The position numbers and the translations under genes are program-made. Under the pieces are notes generated by a model, which searched no databases, was not told the DNA's origin, and saw only the letters and a program-made list of their open reading frames with translations. Shown here piece by piece: positions 19,155 to 31,648 of a stretch of DNA of 64,000 nucleotides. The stretch comes from Aralia elata (lineage: Eukaryota; Streptophyta; Magnoliopsida; Apiales; Araliaceae): NCBI GenBank assembly GCA_034770075.1, contig CM068386.1:48821808-48885807 (forward strand), given 5' to 3'. The first letter of the stretch is position 1; every line of letters begins with the position of its first letter.

Positions 19155-21225
19155 TGTTGACGCCGGGTTTTTCTCGTCTTTAGTCCTTTTCCTATTTTAG
19201 CCTTTTGGGTTTAGGTGATTTTGGGGAAAAGGTCGGCATTAATGTCGACGGGATTTTGAAAGATCATTTTTTATGATGAGCCAATTAACCAGAGTCGCCA
19301 GTTGGTATATTTGAAATGGATGTACCAACTCATCCGAGTTTCTGTTTTTTTATAAATCGCTGGCTCATATGTGACTCCGAATTAATTGGTCTGCAAACCG
19401 AGATTCATAGAGTTCGGGGGCTTGCTTAAGCGAGGGGAAGGTGTTAGGCACCCCCCGACTTCCGTGAAACACGGTTACCGCAATCTTGATGCTTTCCTAT
19501 CCTCCAATTCACGAAATATGTATGTGTGCGGGTGTGTGTGTGTGCCTATGTGAATATTGTGGTGAGTTTGTATGAAAGAATCATTTGGATTTTAAGGGAA
19601 AATCGTGCTTTAGTTTGAGAATGCTTCAAAATGTCTTTTCGGCATATACGAGAAAGCTTTATTTCTTTATGAGAAAGATTTGATTTTAATTGACAAAAGC
19701 TATGAGATTTTTTCATTAAGTGTTGTTTTGGTAAAACATGAACTTATTAAACCTCAACCAAAATAGGAATCGAGATTTATACGTTGCTTTCATGAAATGA
19801 AGGGCAATTTCTAAGATCTCTTTCGCCCTATGTATCAAGGTTTAATAAAACGTTTATTTCTTTTTATAAACCATTTTTTGTGATATTTGGAAACAACTTC
19901 TCTTTAGCTTTCTCGTAAAATAGGAATCGACTTTCATTAGCATTTCCAATTCTTAGCCTCATGACGCTAACACCCTACTTTGATTAATTTTAGAAAATCT
20001 TTATTGTTTTGGCTTTGAAATCTTTTGCTTGGTGTTACAAATCAAATTAAATATCAAACGCGTAGGGGGCTATTCACGGGCATGTAAGCCATCAAAATAT
20101 CCCCGAACGCCAACAATCACATATTTCACTACTATGGGGCCTTAAACCCGATTCTCGCCTTAGCGTCGTTTTAAGGCCCAACGATTACATGTTACAAAAA
20201 ACGAGCACCTTACAACTATTACATATGTCAAAACGTCCATCATCGGATTTGGACCACGGGGTCGCGTTCCTAGGCTCACATCCGGAATTATTACATGCCT
20301 CCCAAAATGAATACTACCAAAATAACCAACACGGATTTGCCTAATACCCCATGATATTCGAAAATGATAATCTAAATAAATTACACCCAATAAATCATCA
20401 TAAACAAACTAGAAATTTCACCAATTGGATATCCTCGGGTTATTAGGAAGAATTTTGTTCCGATGGAACCCTCACTAATAATCCCTAATCCATTATCCCA
20501 CCATAAATTCCATGAAAACTACATTTAATTCGACCAAATACTATGATATAAATTGCTATAATAAAAGGAATTTTCACCTTGCAAATGATCTCAAATGGAT
20601 GAAAACTTGTGTATTTGAATAGGATGAAGAGTATATTTGATACAATCAAAAATCAAAAAAAATATAAATCCTCTTTTTTTTCTCTCTTTTCTCCCTATTT
20701 GATTGCAAAAATTTTCTCTTTTTCCTCTCTATTTCCGTGCTTCTTGCTGCTGAATTCTCCTTCTTCTCTCCAAATTCTTTCAACTTCCAACTCTCTGTAT
20801 GCTGCAACGAAACTGAGCTGAAATAGGCTGGCTGACCGCCTGCCTTCCACTCACCTGATTTCGAGTTTCGTGTTTCGAGTTCCGTGTTTTCAAAAGGCGC
20901 ACTATTTGGCCGCAGATCAATCCGCGGCTGGACGGTTTGACTTTCTCGATTTTCGTTCCACGCCTCGATTTCCGTGTCGTAACGTCGGTTCTCGCTGACA
21001 GGTTCATATTCTGCAATCCGGGAATTTCCGGGAGATGTGCCACCTCATTCGGGGATGCCCGTTTCGGATGGCCCTATTGTCACGTCAGCTTTGGTCGCCA
21101 ATCATTGCGGTGGTGTTGGGCGTTCGCACTTGTGCCCATTCCTTCGCTCCCGCAAGCCGGTTCAATTGACGATTTTGCCCTTCTGTCATTGTTAGTACAG
21201 GGAATGCAAAATTTGGGTGTCTACA
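19155..21225 (-). repeat. Tat element 5' LTR
   Basis: It runs TGTTGACGCC to GGGTGTCTACA on the plus strand, 2071 bp like its partner, and is followed by the target duplication TTAAC (21226-21230). The terminal CG inverted pair is intact here as TGTTGACG, versus TGTCGACG in the other LTR. Confidence 0.95.
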
Positions 21226-21230
21226 TTAAC

Positions 21231-22926
21231 GATATAAACGAAAGAGAAAGAGAATAAGAATTATACCCTCGTAGAACAAAGCTTCCTCGGGTACAAGTTC
21301 AACTCCTAGTCCTTCGTGTTCTCCTCGAATGTTACGGTGTGATTCCTTCCTTTGATCAACGTTAGCCACCCAAGTGTTTGGCCTCTAGAGGTGATCCACC
21401 AAGGAAGAACTAGTATTCAAGAAGTTGGGTATTTGGCAAAATCCTAGTTTCTATCTCTATAAAAATTGTAAGTACTCTCCACAATCTAATGCAAGAGTGT
21501 GTAACCCTAATCTATGATAAGACCCCTCTTATTTATAGATGTAGGAATAACCCTTCCCTAAACTATTTAGGATTAGGGTTTGTATTATAATTAAACTCCT
21601 TTAATTAATATGCTCCTAATTCAATTAGGAATCCATGGGAGAGTACTTCTATTAATTAATTCCCAATCCCTATTAGGAATTAAATAATAGTAAAAGTAAT
21701 AATAATAATAAGACTCCTCTTATTAATTTATATTTAATATTTCCAAAATATTAAATAATAGATATTAAGCTATTTAATTTATTCTATCTCCATAGAGTAA
21801 ATTAAATACACTTAACTTATTATTACAATTATGCCATTTACTTCTTAAATAAATATTTTTCTTTTTGCGGTGTGACCCTTTAGGTTCTCCATATTAAACC
21901 GGTTGTGAATAAATCAATTAGAACAATTCTAATCTTATTTAAATAAATAAATTAAACTATTTAATTCATTTAAATAAATAATATTTATTCTACAATAAGG
22001 GTAAGCCCCCTTAGCGATCAACGACTTTCCAGATAATATAGATTTCAACATTAATCACAAAAGAACCTTTGAGTAAATAGTTACCGTACAATTAAATCCT
22101 TCTACCATACAATGTCCCAATTAAATATAAGACATGGATTTACTGTCAAGTCTTATTTTATTTAATTATATGTATTTTGATTCCCAAATGCAGAACTCTA
22201 ATTAATGCAAATTAGAAACTCCTTTCTAATTTCATTCTGCCTTGGCCAAGGACTACTCAGTTATCATTTATCGAATCACATAGGACATTCACATCTTTTA
22301 CTAGACGAGGTAGATTCTTTGTTGATCATTCACCTATGTCCATGTACAACTAATTATACCCAATCATACCCTTTGATATACCCACAAGGTCTTAAGGGAC
22401 ATGTCAAAGTATAACTCATCATACACAAGATACTATGATGATCTCAAGTCCAAGGATCACTTGTACTACTATCACTAGAGGAATTCCTATTGACAGGCGA
22501 GTAAAACTCCATTAGGTATTCCTTAGCGAGCCACGTTCAGTGAACTTATTCTCCAATAAGCACCTACATACTTGCTTTAGTGTCTCCACACAAATGATTA
22601 TGAGATCAATCATCCTCTTCCTAAGAGCAAGCAACGTATGTACTAATCTATCCGGATTCACTAATCCCCAATTTAGTAATCCAACGATTAGGAACAATTT
22701 TAGTTTGTGAGCTATCTTGAATTTAGATCTCATTAGCATGATCACCATCGTGATTCTAAAAACATTGCTCAAAACTATGGGTTTATCACATTTAATATAA
22801 CAACACCATGTAGATAATATAAAATGCCTTTGAGAAAATCAATTCCTTTATTAATAAATGAATAAGATTACAAAGTATATGCTATATCATATCAAATATG
22901 ATTGGCTTGTGTGCATACTACTTTCA
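21231..22926 (-). repeat. Outer copia left (3') LTR, second piece
   Basis: The LTR continues after the Tat target duplication and ends ATACTACTTTCA at 22926. It matches 40467-42074 closely. Within it are long AT-rich stretches with repeated TTTAATTAAT words. The ORFs at 22205-22414 and 22512-22772 recur in all copies of this LTR as non-coding sequence. Confidence 0.93.
21530..21538 (-). promoter_or_regulatory. TATA box of the outer copia LTR (left copy)
   Basis: The minus strand reads CTATAAATA followed by AGAGGGG. The same box is kept in all four full copia LTRs here (right copy 40674-40682; second copia 42815-42823 and 51918-51926). It would set the start of genomic RNA, placing U3 between it and 22926. 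Confidence 0.65.
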
Positions 22927-22937
22927 ATCTCCCACTT
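22927..22937 (-). other. Polypurine tract of the outer copia
   Basis: On the minus strand this reads AAGTGGGAGAT, directly before the LTR start TGAAAGTAGT. The same tract is found in the second copia at 44188-44198. Confidence 0.8.
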
Positions 22938-22940
22938 GCA

Positions 22941-24650
22941 CTAAAGCCAATCGCCATGGTATCTAATACCCATCTTCTCTAAGTGACGATCAAACTGCTG
23001 TTGAGTTAAAGCTTTAGTAAATGGATCTGCAATGTTGTCTTGAGAGTCCACACACTCCAGGGTGACATCTCCTGTTTCAATGATCTCTCTAATCAAATGA
23101 AACTGCCACAACACGTGTTTGGATTTCTGATGAGACCTGGGTTCCTTAGCCCGCGCAACAGCTCCATTGTTGTCACAGAATAAAGGTGCTGCTCCTCTAA
23201 TGCTAGGAACCACTCCAAGTTCAGTTATGAACTTCTTCATCCAAACAGCTTCATTTGCAGCTTCACTTGCAGCTATGTACTCTGCCTCTGTCACTGAATC
23301 AGCAACTGTTTGCTGCTTGGAACTTTTCCAACTCACTGCGCCACCGTTTAAGGTAAACACGTACCCTGAAACGGATTTACTGTCATCTTGGTCCGTTTGA
23401 AAACTTGAGTCTGTATAGCCCTCTAGTTTCAATTCAGACCCACCGTAGATAAGAAATACATCCTTAGTTCTTCTCAAGTACTTTAGGATATTTTTCACTG
23501 CCTTCCAGTGCTTTTCTCCTGGATTCGACTGATATCTGCTTGTTACACTAAGTGCATGAGCGACATCTGGTCTAGTACATATCATACCGTACATGATAGA
23601 TCCTATTGCGAAAGCATAAGGAATCTTACTCATCCGGTCTCTCTCCTCAGGTGTCTTTGGGGCCTGTTTCTTGGAGAGATGTATTCCATGGCTCATCGAC
23701 ATGAGACCTCTTTTGGAATCTTCCATGCTAAACTTCTTTAGCATCGAGTCAATGTACTTTCCTTGGGTCAAGCCTAACATCCTTTTAGATCTATCTCTAT
23801 AGATCTTTATCCCCAAAATATAGGATGCCTCACCCAAGTCCTTCATGGAGAAGTGTTTAGATAACCAAATTTTGATCGACTGTAGCATATGAACATCATT
23901 CCCTATCAGTAATATGTCATAAATATATAATACAAGGAATGAAACAACGCTCCCACTAACCTTCTTGTACACACAAGGTTCATCCTCATTTTTGATAAAA
24001 TCAAACCTTTTGATTATCTCATCAAAACGGATGTTCCATCTTCGAGAAGCTTGCTTCAACCCACAAATGGATCATTGTAGCTTACAGACTTGGTTTGTTC
24101 CAACCGTTGAAACAAAACCTTCTGGCTGTATCATATATACATTCTCCTCAAGCTCTCCATTGAGGAAGGCCGTTTTCACGTCCATTTGCCAGATTTCGTA
24201 GTCATAATAAGCTGCAATCGCAAGCAAAATCCGAATGGACTTGAGCATAGCTACTGGTGAAAAGGTTTCATTATAGTCAACTCCTCGTCTTTGTTTGAAA
24301 CCTTTTGCAACCAGTCGGGCCTTATAGGTCTCTACCTTGCCGTCCGCTCCAGTCTTTCTCTTAAAGACCCATTTACACCCAATAGGCTTAATGCCCTCAG
24401 GTGGTGAAACCAAAGTCCATACTTGGTTTTCATACATGGAGTCCATCTCGGATTTCATGGCTTCTAGCCATTTCTCTGAGTCTTCACTACTCATAGCCTC
24501 TCCGTAAGTCAATGGATCATCATCATCTATGATGCATACCTCATCATCATCCTCTATGATGAATCCATACCTCTCATGTATCTTCGGTACTCTTCCAGAT
24601 TTACGAATAGGTAGTGGTACAGTAGGTTCTTCTACTTGGTTAGGTACCTA
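22941..24650 (-). pseudogene. Outer copia reverse transcriptase and RNase H, broken
   Basis: This is one reading frame continuing from integrase and interrupted by TAG at 24648-24650 and TGA at 24072-24074, where CGA is the likely ancestor by context. RT words include GCKWVFKRKTGADGKVETYKARLVAKG-type sequence (about 24370-24290) and MDVKTAFLNGELEENVYM. The catalytic YVDD appears as YIYD in LVLYIYDILLIGND (about 23920), so the first Asp is lost. RNase H is otherwise well kept (GYTDSSFQTDQDD, TEAEYIAASEA, LFCDNNGAV), and the C-terminus is close to the usual end before the polypurine tract. The product cannot polymerise DNA. Confidence 0.9.
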
Positions 24651-25574
24651 ACTTTGATCCGTAGTATTTTGTGGTTCTTGAACTTCTTCAAGATATATCT
24701 TACTCCCACTGACCCCTTCAAGGATAAACTCTTTTTCCAAGAAGGCAGCGTGTTTCGCTATAAACACCTTTTGATCAGTAGGATGATAGAAATAATATCC
24801 TAAACTTTCTTTAGGATATCCCACAAATCTACACTTGTCGGATCTAGTCTTCAGCTTATCATGCTCAAACCTTTTGACATAAGCTGGACAACCCCAAGTC
24901 TTAACATGCTTAAGACTAGGTTTCCTCCCTGTCCATATCTCATATGGGGTCTTTGGGACGGATTTGGTAGGTACCTTGTTAAGTAGGTATGCAGCCGATT
25001 CTAGGGCATAACCCCAGAAGGATACTGGAAGGTCGGTAAAACTCATCATGAAACGAACCATGTCCAACAATGTTCGATTTCTCCTTTCAGATACACTATT
25101 CAACTGTGGCGTTCCTGGTGGAATCCATTGTGAGATTATACCATTTTCTTTGAGACAACTTAGAAACTCATTGGTCAAGTATTCACCTCCTCGATCCGAT
25201 CGAAGAATCTTAATACTCTTACCAGTTTGCTTCTCTACTTCACTTCTGAATTCTTTGAACTTTTCAAACGATTCAGATTTGTTTTTCATTAAATACACAT
25301 ATCCAAATCTAGAATGATCATAAGTGAAAGTAATAAAATAAGAATACCCTCCTCGTGCATTCGTTGTCATAGGTCCACATACGTCTGTGTGTACCAACGC
25401 TAACAACTCTGTAACTCTTTCTCCTTTTCCACTAAAAGGAGATTTAGTCATCTTACCCATGAGACAAGATTCACAAGTTGGATATGATTCATAATCAAAT
25501 AGCTCTAAAAGCCCATCTTTATGCAACTTGGATAATCTTGTTTCATTGATATGACCGAGTCTACAGTGCCACAT
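24648..25574 (-). pseudogene. Outer copia integrase
   Basis: GAG-pre-integrase and integrase core: the HHCC zinc site begins WHCRLGHINETRL and ends CESCLMGK. The triad is Asp in HTDVCGP, Asp in LRSDRGGEY and Glu in VSERRNRTLLD. The first Met (25574) is not the true start. The same frame reads upstream through DDINYTFMWHC, and continuity with protease is lost by a frameshift near 25600. It ends at a TAG beyond which the pol frame continues. Confidence 0.9.
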
Positions 25575-25801
25575 AAAGGTATAATTAATATCATCTCTTT
25601 TCCTTTTCTTAGTTGTTCAATTTGAAGTATATTTTCATGCAAGTCAAGTATGTAAAGTCCATTCAGTAAATTACCAACACAATATAAAACATTTTTATTA
25701 TAAATAGAACAACTATTGTTCTTTATTATAATATCAAAACCATCCATATCCAATACAGAAATTGAAATAATGTTTCTAATGAGTGTTGAACAAAATAACA
25801 A
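25505..25801 (-). pseudogene. Outer copia protease-integrase linker in a shifted frame
   Basis: This short frame holds the linker NIISISVLDMDGFDI and NGLYILDL that normally joins protease to integrase. The gag-protease frame shifts into it near 25790, and it shifts out again near 25600, so two net indels break the polyprotein. Confidence 0.8.
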
Positions 25802-26871
25802 TTATTTAAACTAATGGACTTGCCCGAAGGCAGTGCTAAACAATAAGTCCCTACAGCTAATGCAGCAACCTTTGCTCCATTTCCCATTCGTAGGACGACT
25901 TCATCCTTATTCAGCTTTCTACTTCTGCTTAGTCCCTGCATATTATTACATATGTGAGAACTACAGCCGGTATCCAATACCCAAGTAGAATTTTGACTTT
26001 CAGAAAAATTAATTTCAATCATGAACAAACCTAGATCGGAAGTTGAAGCTTCTCCAAGCTTCTTCTGGTCCGCAAGATACTGCTTGCAGTTCCTCTTCCA
26101 GTGTCCCGGCTTATTGCAATGGTAGCAAATTCCTTTGCTATCTGGATCAGGTTTCTTTTTATCCTTTCTCTTCGCCTTGCCCTTAGCTTTCTTGTTTTTC
26201 TTCTTTTCAGAAGATACCTTGGGCCTCTTCCTTTTCTTGGAAGAATCATCCACTAGTAAGACTTGGTTCTTGTTGGATGAGAAGTGACCTTCAGTAGTTT
26301 TCAACATGTTAAGTAACTCAGGCAAGCTGACGTCCAACTTATTCATGTGAAAATTCACAACAAATTGTGAGAAAGTGTCCGGGAGTGACTGCAAGATCAA
26401 ATCTTGGCTTAACTCCCCATCTATCACGAACCCTAGCTGTCCAAGTTGTTCAATCAAATTGATCATCTTAAGGACATGAGTCTCAACAGCAGTGCCCTCG
26501 GTCATACGAGATCGGAAGAGCTCCTTAGATATCTGATATCTAGCAGTCCTACTTTGGTCACCATACAACTCTTTGAGGTGCAGCAATATAGTAGGAGCAT
26601 CCATAGTTTCATGCTGACGCTGAAGCTCGTTACTCATGGATGCGAGCATGATGCATTGAGCCAGGATTGCATCATCTTGCCACTTTCTGAAAGTAGCAAT
26701 CTCTTCCTCAGAGGCTGTTTCTGCGACACTTGCAGGGACAGGCGAATTTAGGACATAAGAAATCTTTTCAGCAGTGAGAACAATTCTCAGATTCCTTAAC
26801 CAGTCCGTGTAATTCGGTCCGGTTAGTTTGTTAGCATCAAGTATGCTACGCAGTGATAGTGAGTTTGACAT
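25726..26871 (-). pseudogene. Outer copia gag and protease
   Basis: The likely start is the ATG at 26871 (MSNSLSLRSILDANKLTG), 13 codons inside the longest frame. Gag follows with YTDWLRNLRIVL and KELFRSRMTEGTAVETH. A strongly Lys/Arg-rich stretch leads to one zinc knuckle, CYHCNKPGHWKRNC. Protease has the active site VLDTGCSSHICN. The last ~25 residues are out of frame. In an intact copia this would be one frame with integrase and RT. Confidence 0.9.
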
Positions 26872-26910
26872 TTTTAAATTCTGCATGTGAAATAGACAAC
26901 ATTTTAGCAT

Positions 26911-28504
26911 ACATTCATTTAATTAATTACCAAAATAAATCAGGTCGTTTATTTTAAATTGGTATCTCCCACTATTTTCATCAAACTATATTACCCTCAA
27001 TATATATAGTTCGGCAAATCTAATTAAAGATTTGCTAGTGAGATTAAGGATCTCATTTCAAATGTATATAGCCTTGTGTGTGCACAACAAACTATATATA
27101 AATAAATAGGTAGACAACTATTGTCAATTACATCACTATATAATTCCTTGTATTTTGCCTCTTAGATTATAATGGTCAAGTGTGTGCACATCCGAACTAA
27201 AATAATCTAAGTTAAGTCCAACCTAGCACTTCCATATATGTGAAGAGAAAAAGACCGCCCTTATGTGTGCACAACAAAGCAGTAATGTTCAATTCCTTAA
27301 TAAGCATCAAATGTGATAAAACAATATCTTAAATATTTAATACTCGCCTTGTGTGTGCACAACAAACTCATATTAAATATTTAATACTCTATCGTTTTAC
27401 CATGCTAGAAGGCGACGTTCGATATTCCAAATATCTTTGAACGCTTAGGACTTAATATGATTTCTTTGAGGGGTTTATTATTATTAGTCTCATCTTGTTT
27501 AGCGCGCATGCACATATATATATAAAATACGCGTCATATTATTTTACATGCGAAGTATGTTGGATAATATATAATATATATATATAGTAAGCATGCACAT
27601 ATAGAATACTATATTCTACCCGGATTGATTATGGACTTTTATTCTAGTTTGGTTCACTAGAGCCACCAAGTGAACCAAAAAGGTCAAACCTAGGGTGCAA
27701 GAATTAAATTTAAATATAACTATTACATTTAAACCCGAACTCCAATACAAACGGGTCTTCAAGCGCTCCTTGCTCCTTTGTCTCCAATTCTTCAAAAATT
27801 AATTCTAACTAGTCCTATTACATAAACTATTTACAATAAATAGAAACCTTGATCAGCAGTCAAGGGGAAGTACATAAGAGGGAGATAGAATTTACATTAA
27901 GAAAAATTAGAGAAGACGAGGTACGCAGACCCCATTTATAAAAACTCATACATTCAAGCATCCACTAAAATAAATCCAATCACACATTGGTCAACAGTCC
28001 ATAATCAATCCCTATTTATTATCATACATATCTCTATATGTATCAATAAATAACATTCATCCCATGAATAATAAAACCATTCCATATATGCATTGATATC
28101 AATTAATGGGCAAAGGTTTTGCTAATATTTAGTTTTGAAACAAAATAAACTCTTTTATTTTAATCAAAAACCAAATCCAAATTAAACTCCTTTAATTTTA
28201 GCAATCTGAAATCCTATTTCAGATAAAATAAACTCTTTTATTTTAAATTTTTATCAATTAAATAAACTATTTATTTTAATTGAGAAAAACAAAATTTTTC
28301 AAAGTCTGGACACCGGCGCGGCCGCGCTTCACCCCAGGAAACGTTTTTCTGGGTTCGGGCGCGGCCGCGCTCCAGAATGAACTAGAAGCGGCGCGGCCGC
28401 ACCACGACTCAGAATCAGAAAATTTTTCTAGCCCAAAAAATTCGAACGTTTCGCATATCAATTCATACATGGAATCATCAAGATCGATAATTAGCACATG
28501 ATTA
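26911..28504 (-). other. Outer copia 5' leader
   Basis: About 1.6 kb without genes between the primer site and gag. It holds four TGTGCACA palindromes (27079-27086, 27183-27190, 27266-27273, 27354-27361), AT-rich spacers, a few AAATAAACTCTTTTATTTTA repeats (28140-28280), and a CG-rich palindrome island (28310-28405) next to the primer site. Confidence 0.7.
28310..28405. repeat. CG-rich palindrome island in the outer copia leader
   Basis: GGCGCGGCCGCGC occurs three times within 95 bp, with AGAATGAACTAGAAG between two of them, in otherwise AT-rich DNA. A matching island is at 51240-51370 in the second copia. Confidence 0.8.
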
Positions 28505-28517
28505 GGCTCTGATACCA
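28505..28517 (-). other. Primer binding site of the outer copia
   Basis: The minus strand reads TGGTATCAGAGCC, complementary to the 3' end of initiator tRNA-Met, one base inside the 5' LTR. The second copia has the same site at 51470-51482. Confidence 0.9.
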
Positions 28518-28518
28518 C

Positions 28519-28734
28519 TGTTAGGTTTGTATATAACGCGAGCATGCAATCAAATTACATAAATAGAGCGGAAGCGCGATAAAACGGATTTTAAAATTTT
28601 TATACAAACCATCACCATGATCGATCAATGTGCTCAATTAACGATATAAACGAAAGAGAAAGAGAATAAGAATTATACCCTCGTAGAACAAAGCTTCCTC
28701 GGGTACAAGTTCAACTCCTAGTCCTTCGTGTTCT
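28519..28734 (-). repeat. Outer copia right (5') LTR, first piece
   Basis: It begins TGTTAGGTTTG and is broken at 28734 by the Tekay insertion. The duplicated target GTTCT is at 28730-28734 and 40462-40466. Confidence 0.93.
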
Positions 28735-31633
28735 TGTAACGAATGCAATTTTTGTGATTGAATAAAAATATTTGTTGAGTTATATAAATATTTTTATTAA
28801 TTTATTGAGCTAAATAAATAATTTATTAAGTTTTTGTGAAATGGGTATATGTTAAGTTTAATAATGTTAAATGTTGTTTGAATGTGATTTGTTATGTTAT
28901 TCTAATTTAATTTAATAATTAAATTAGATGATAAAAATGTTTATTTGAATAAATGATTTATTTGAGTAAGAGAATTTATTTGGTATTATTGTTATTTGTT
29001 AAATGAAATTATTAATTTAGTAAGGTTTAATTGAATTTATTTAATAATAAGTTCAATTAAATTAGAAGTGTGACATTTAAAACTATATGTTATAATGATT
29101 TATTAAAATAAATGAGAAAGTGTTTAATTCAGTTTTACCAAACAAGGCCCTATGATCTTTGTTTGAAAATAATGGGTTATTTTATTTTTGTTTTACCAAA
29201 CAAGGCCTTATGACCTTTAGTTAGAATAATGGGTTATTTTTAAATTAGTTTGCCAAACAAGCCTTATGGCTTTTTGAATTATGTAACTGATAGATTAATA
29301 TCAGTATACGTTATTATTTGATTCAATTATCAGTTTTTTATTTTTATTCTATCAGTTTTATTTTTTTAAACTACGTCAGTTGTAAAAAGAAGAACAGAAG
29401 AGAAAGAAAAGAACATAGTTGAGAGAACTCTGTGAATTTGAGAGTTGAGAGAAAAGAGAGAATTGAGAAGAAGAGTTTGGAAATTGAAGGTAGAAATTCT
29501 AAAACCCAAGGAGATTAATCAAAGCAATAGAAGGTATAATCCTTTTCTAAAAGTTCTTCACTATACTTCTCTGTATGTGATTTTTTTAATTTCCTGTATA
29601 TAAATTTTATGCTAAATACATGAATTACTTGGTTATAATTGTTAGTAAGCATGTATTAGAGATTATGTGATGACTATAAACTAGTTTGAAGAGTTAATTC
29701 ATGAAAACATGTTTTTGAATTTAGTTTTTAGTTTTTACAGAGTTTATTTCATGAATTATATATACGTATGAAAATTGATGATTCAATTTGGTTATTAATC
29801 GGTGAATTAATAATTGTTTATGATTATATGATGGAAAACAAGAATAACGCAAGAAGAATAGTTTTAATTGGTTGACAAATGAATTTACAGAGTTTAATTT
29901 CATGAGAGTGGTTAAAACTTGAATATTTGGTTTTAACAGAGAATTTTTGATTTAAATTGGTTATTTATGTGTTAGAATGATTAAAATGTTTAGAAAACAT
30001 GTTGGGTAAATGTTTTGTATCATGTATGATGTCTGGGTATATTTAATTTGTTTACTGGATGGTAGAATTCGGAAAATTTGGCCAAATTTGGTCTAAGTTT
30101 TCACTAGTTCGCGAGCTGGGGAATACAACTGCCGAGTCTCTCGCCCCGACGAGAGAAATGTGCTGTAAATCTTCGCCCCGGCGAAGTCTCGCCCTGGCGA
30201 GAAATTTTATTAAGGAAAAGCTCGCCCCGGCGAGGTCTCGCCCCGGCGAGATATTTGTTCAGTAAATCCTCGCCTCGGCGAGGGAACAGTACTGAAATTT
30301 TTAAAATTTTTTTTATTTTCTTTGTGCTTTTACTATGATGCTATAAACAAGTTTAAAACTTATATTAATGTATTTAGTGACTAATGAATTGCCAAGATGG
30401 TTGTTAAACTAGTACTTATTGATTATGATATATAAAATGAGATATTATAATAAAATGGGATAGAAAGTAAGCCTAGAATGCTTTTAGTCTTGTGACTAAT
30501 TTTGTTACCATCTTATAATTAAATGTATAGGTTGTTTAAGGATCGTGAGATATTTAATTTGTAATCTACGCTTGAGGCAAGTTTCTTATCTCAATTTATT
30601 ACTTTTACGTTGAGCAAGTTGTTCTTTCCCTTTTAACTTGTTAATTTATTCAAAACAAGTTTATTTATATTGAGCAAGCTTATTGACCTTAGCTTATTGA
30701 TATTCAAGCAAGGTTACTATTATGTTACGTACTTAAGCTTTTTTCCAATCATTGTTTGTTATTCAAATTTCGAGTATAGTTTCTATTGAACAAACTTTAT
30801 TGTTGAATCGAATGTATTAGCGACTAGCAAACCCTTATTGATTCAGCTAGTCCTTAGTTGATGAGCGTTTCAAAGACTTAGAATATTTTAAACTTGTTCC
30901 AAGCCAAGTTCCTTTTGGTACGAACTCTGATGATAAACTGAGATAAACAACCCTAATATAGGGGATTAACTACGCGACAACGTTAAAATGTTTGTGCACA
31001 ATACATTGTACAAAGGGCTGATCCCCCTGAGTACGAGATGTTGGTCCATAGTCTATATGACTGTTAAAGGTTGCAGTAGAAATACCTGTTAACCTAGGAC
31101 ATAGTTCGAGGTATTGTGACCCTCAGATATAATTTCTAAATCTTGAATTCTATTTTCCTTGGAATCAAGCATTCTAACGAGCTTTTAGACTTTGACCATC
31201 TATTGACTGAGATTCAGAAACTTATTATTCCTCAGTTGAAATCCATTTCATTTAAATATTATTGTTATCGTACTTGTGAGCAATTGTTTGCTCACTCTTG
31301 CATTAATCATTGCAGCTAAGCCAGAAAAGCAGGACAAACCGTCCACGAGTAAAGGCAAGGGCAAGATGCCAAAGTAGCAAGAGATTTATTATCCACTTGA
31401 TGTTTATTTGTATCAAAGACTTGTTTAAATTATGTTTTATTCCACATTTGATGTATTAAGGTTAAGATAACCTGGGATTTGAATGTTTAATAGTTTGGTG
31501 ATGTAACCCATTTTGGGAAGATGTTTCATTAAGTTTATTTAATTGTCTTTTTATTGGGTAGTTAGATTTGAATGTATGTTATAGTGAACACCAAATCAGT
31601 GGGAATTAAGTACCTAGATTTGGGGGTGTCACA
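28735..31633 (+). repeat. Tekay element 5' LTR
   Basis: Within it: three spaced CCAAACAAGGCCTTATG-type words (29150-29280), a GA-rich tract (about 29390-29480), a donor-like AG|GTATAAT at 29534, six CTCGCCCCGGCGAG-type palindromes (30145-30290), and an acceptor-like CATTGCAG ending at 31315. Donor and acceptor are also found in two other LTR families in this window, so an LTR-internal intron is inferred. ORFs in it are not credible genes. Confidence 0.93.
30145..30285. repeat. CG-rich palindromes in the Tekay 5' LTR
   Basis: Six short palindromes of the form CTCGCC-CCGG-CGAG, some with one mismatch, are separated by AT-rich spacers. The 3' LTR (38985-39115) has lost 17 bases between two of them, as expected for slippage or recombination between repeats. 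Confidence 0.85.
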
Positions 31634-31636
31634 GGT

Positions 31637-31648
31637 TGGTATCAGAGC
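31637..31648 (+). other. Primer binding site of the Tekay element
   Basis: TGGTATCAGAGC, complementary to initiator tRNA-Met, lies three bases after the 5' LTR. Confidence 0.9.

Larger units (their letters stand above)
2858..21225 (-). mobile_element. Tat/Ogre-like Ty3/gypsy retrotransposon, full length (18.4 kb)
   Basis: Two LTRs of equal length (2071 bp) differ by only a few substitutions seen by eye, so the insertion is young. In the element's own orientation the order is 5' LTR (19155-21225), primer site, leader, gag-protease, intron, RT, two RNase H domains, integrase, two antisense genes, minisatellite, polypurine tract and 3' LTR (2858-4928). The DGGS protease site, the second RNase H, the very large size and the extra ORFs are marks of the Tat/Ogre branch. 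A nonsense codon in integrase makes this copy non-autonomous. Confidence 0.93.

Noticed and set aside
22205..22772. Short frames repeated in every copia LTR
   Set aside because: They are shared because the LTRs are homologous. Frames are interrupted differently among copies and lie in U3/R, so no protein is supported.
31320..31378. Lys-rich short peptide at the LTR end (also near 57830)
   Set aside because: Similar short Lys codon runs are seen in two LTR families, but there is no start codon in frame nearby. Noted only as a possible exon after the LTR acceptor.
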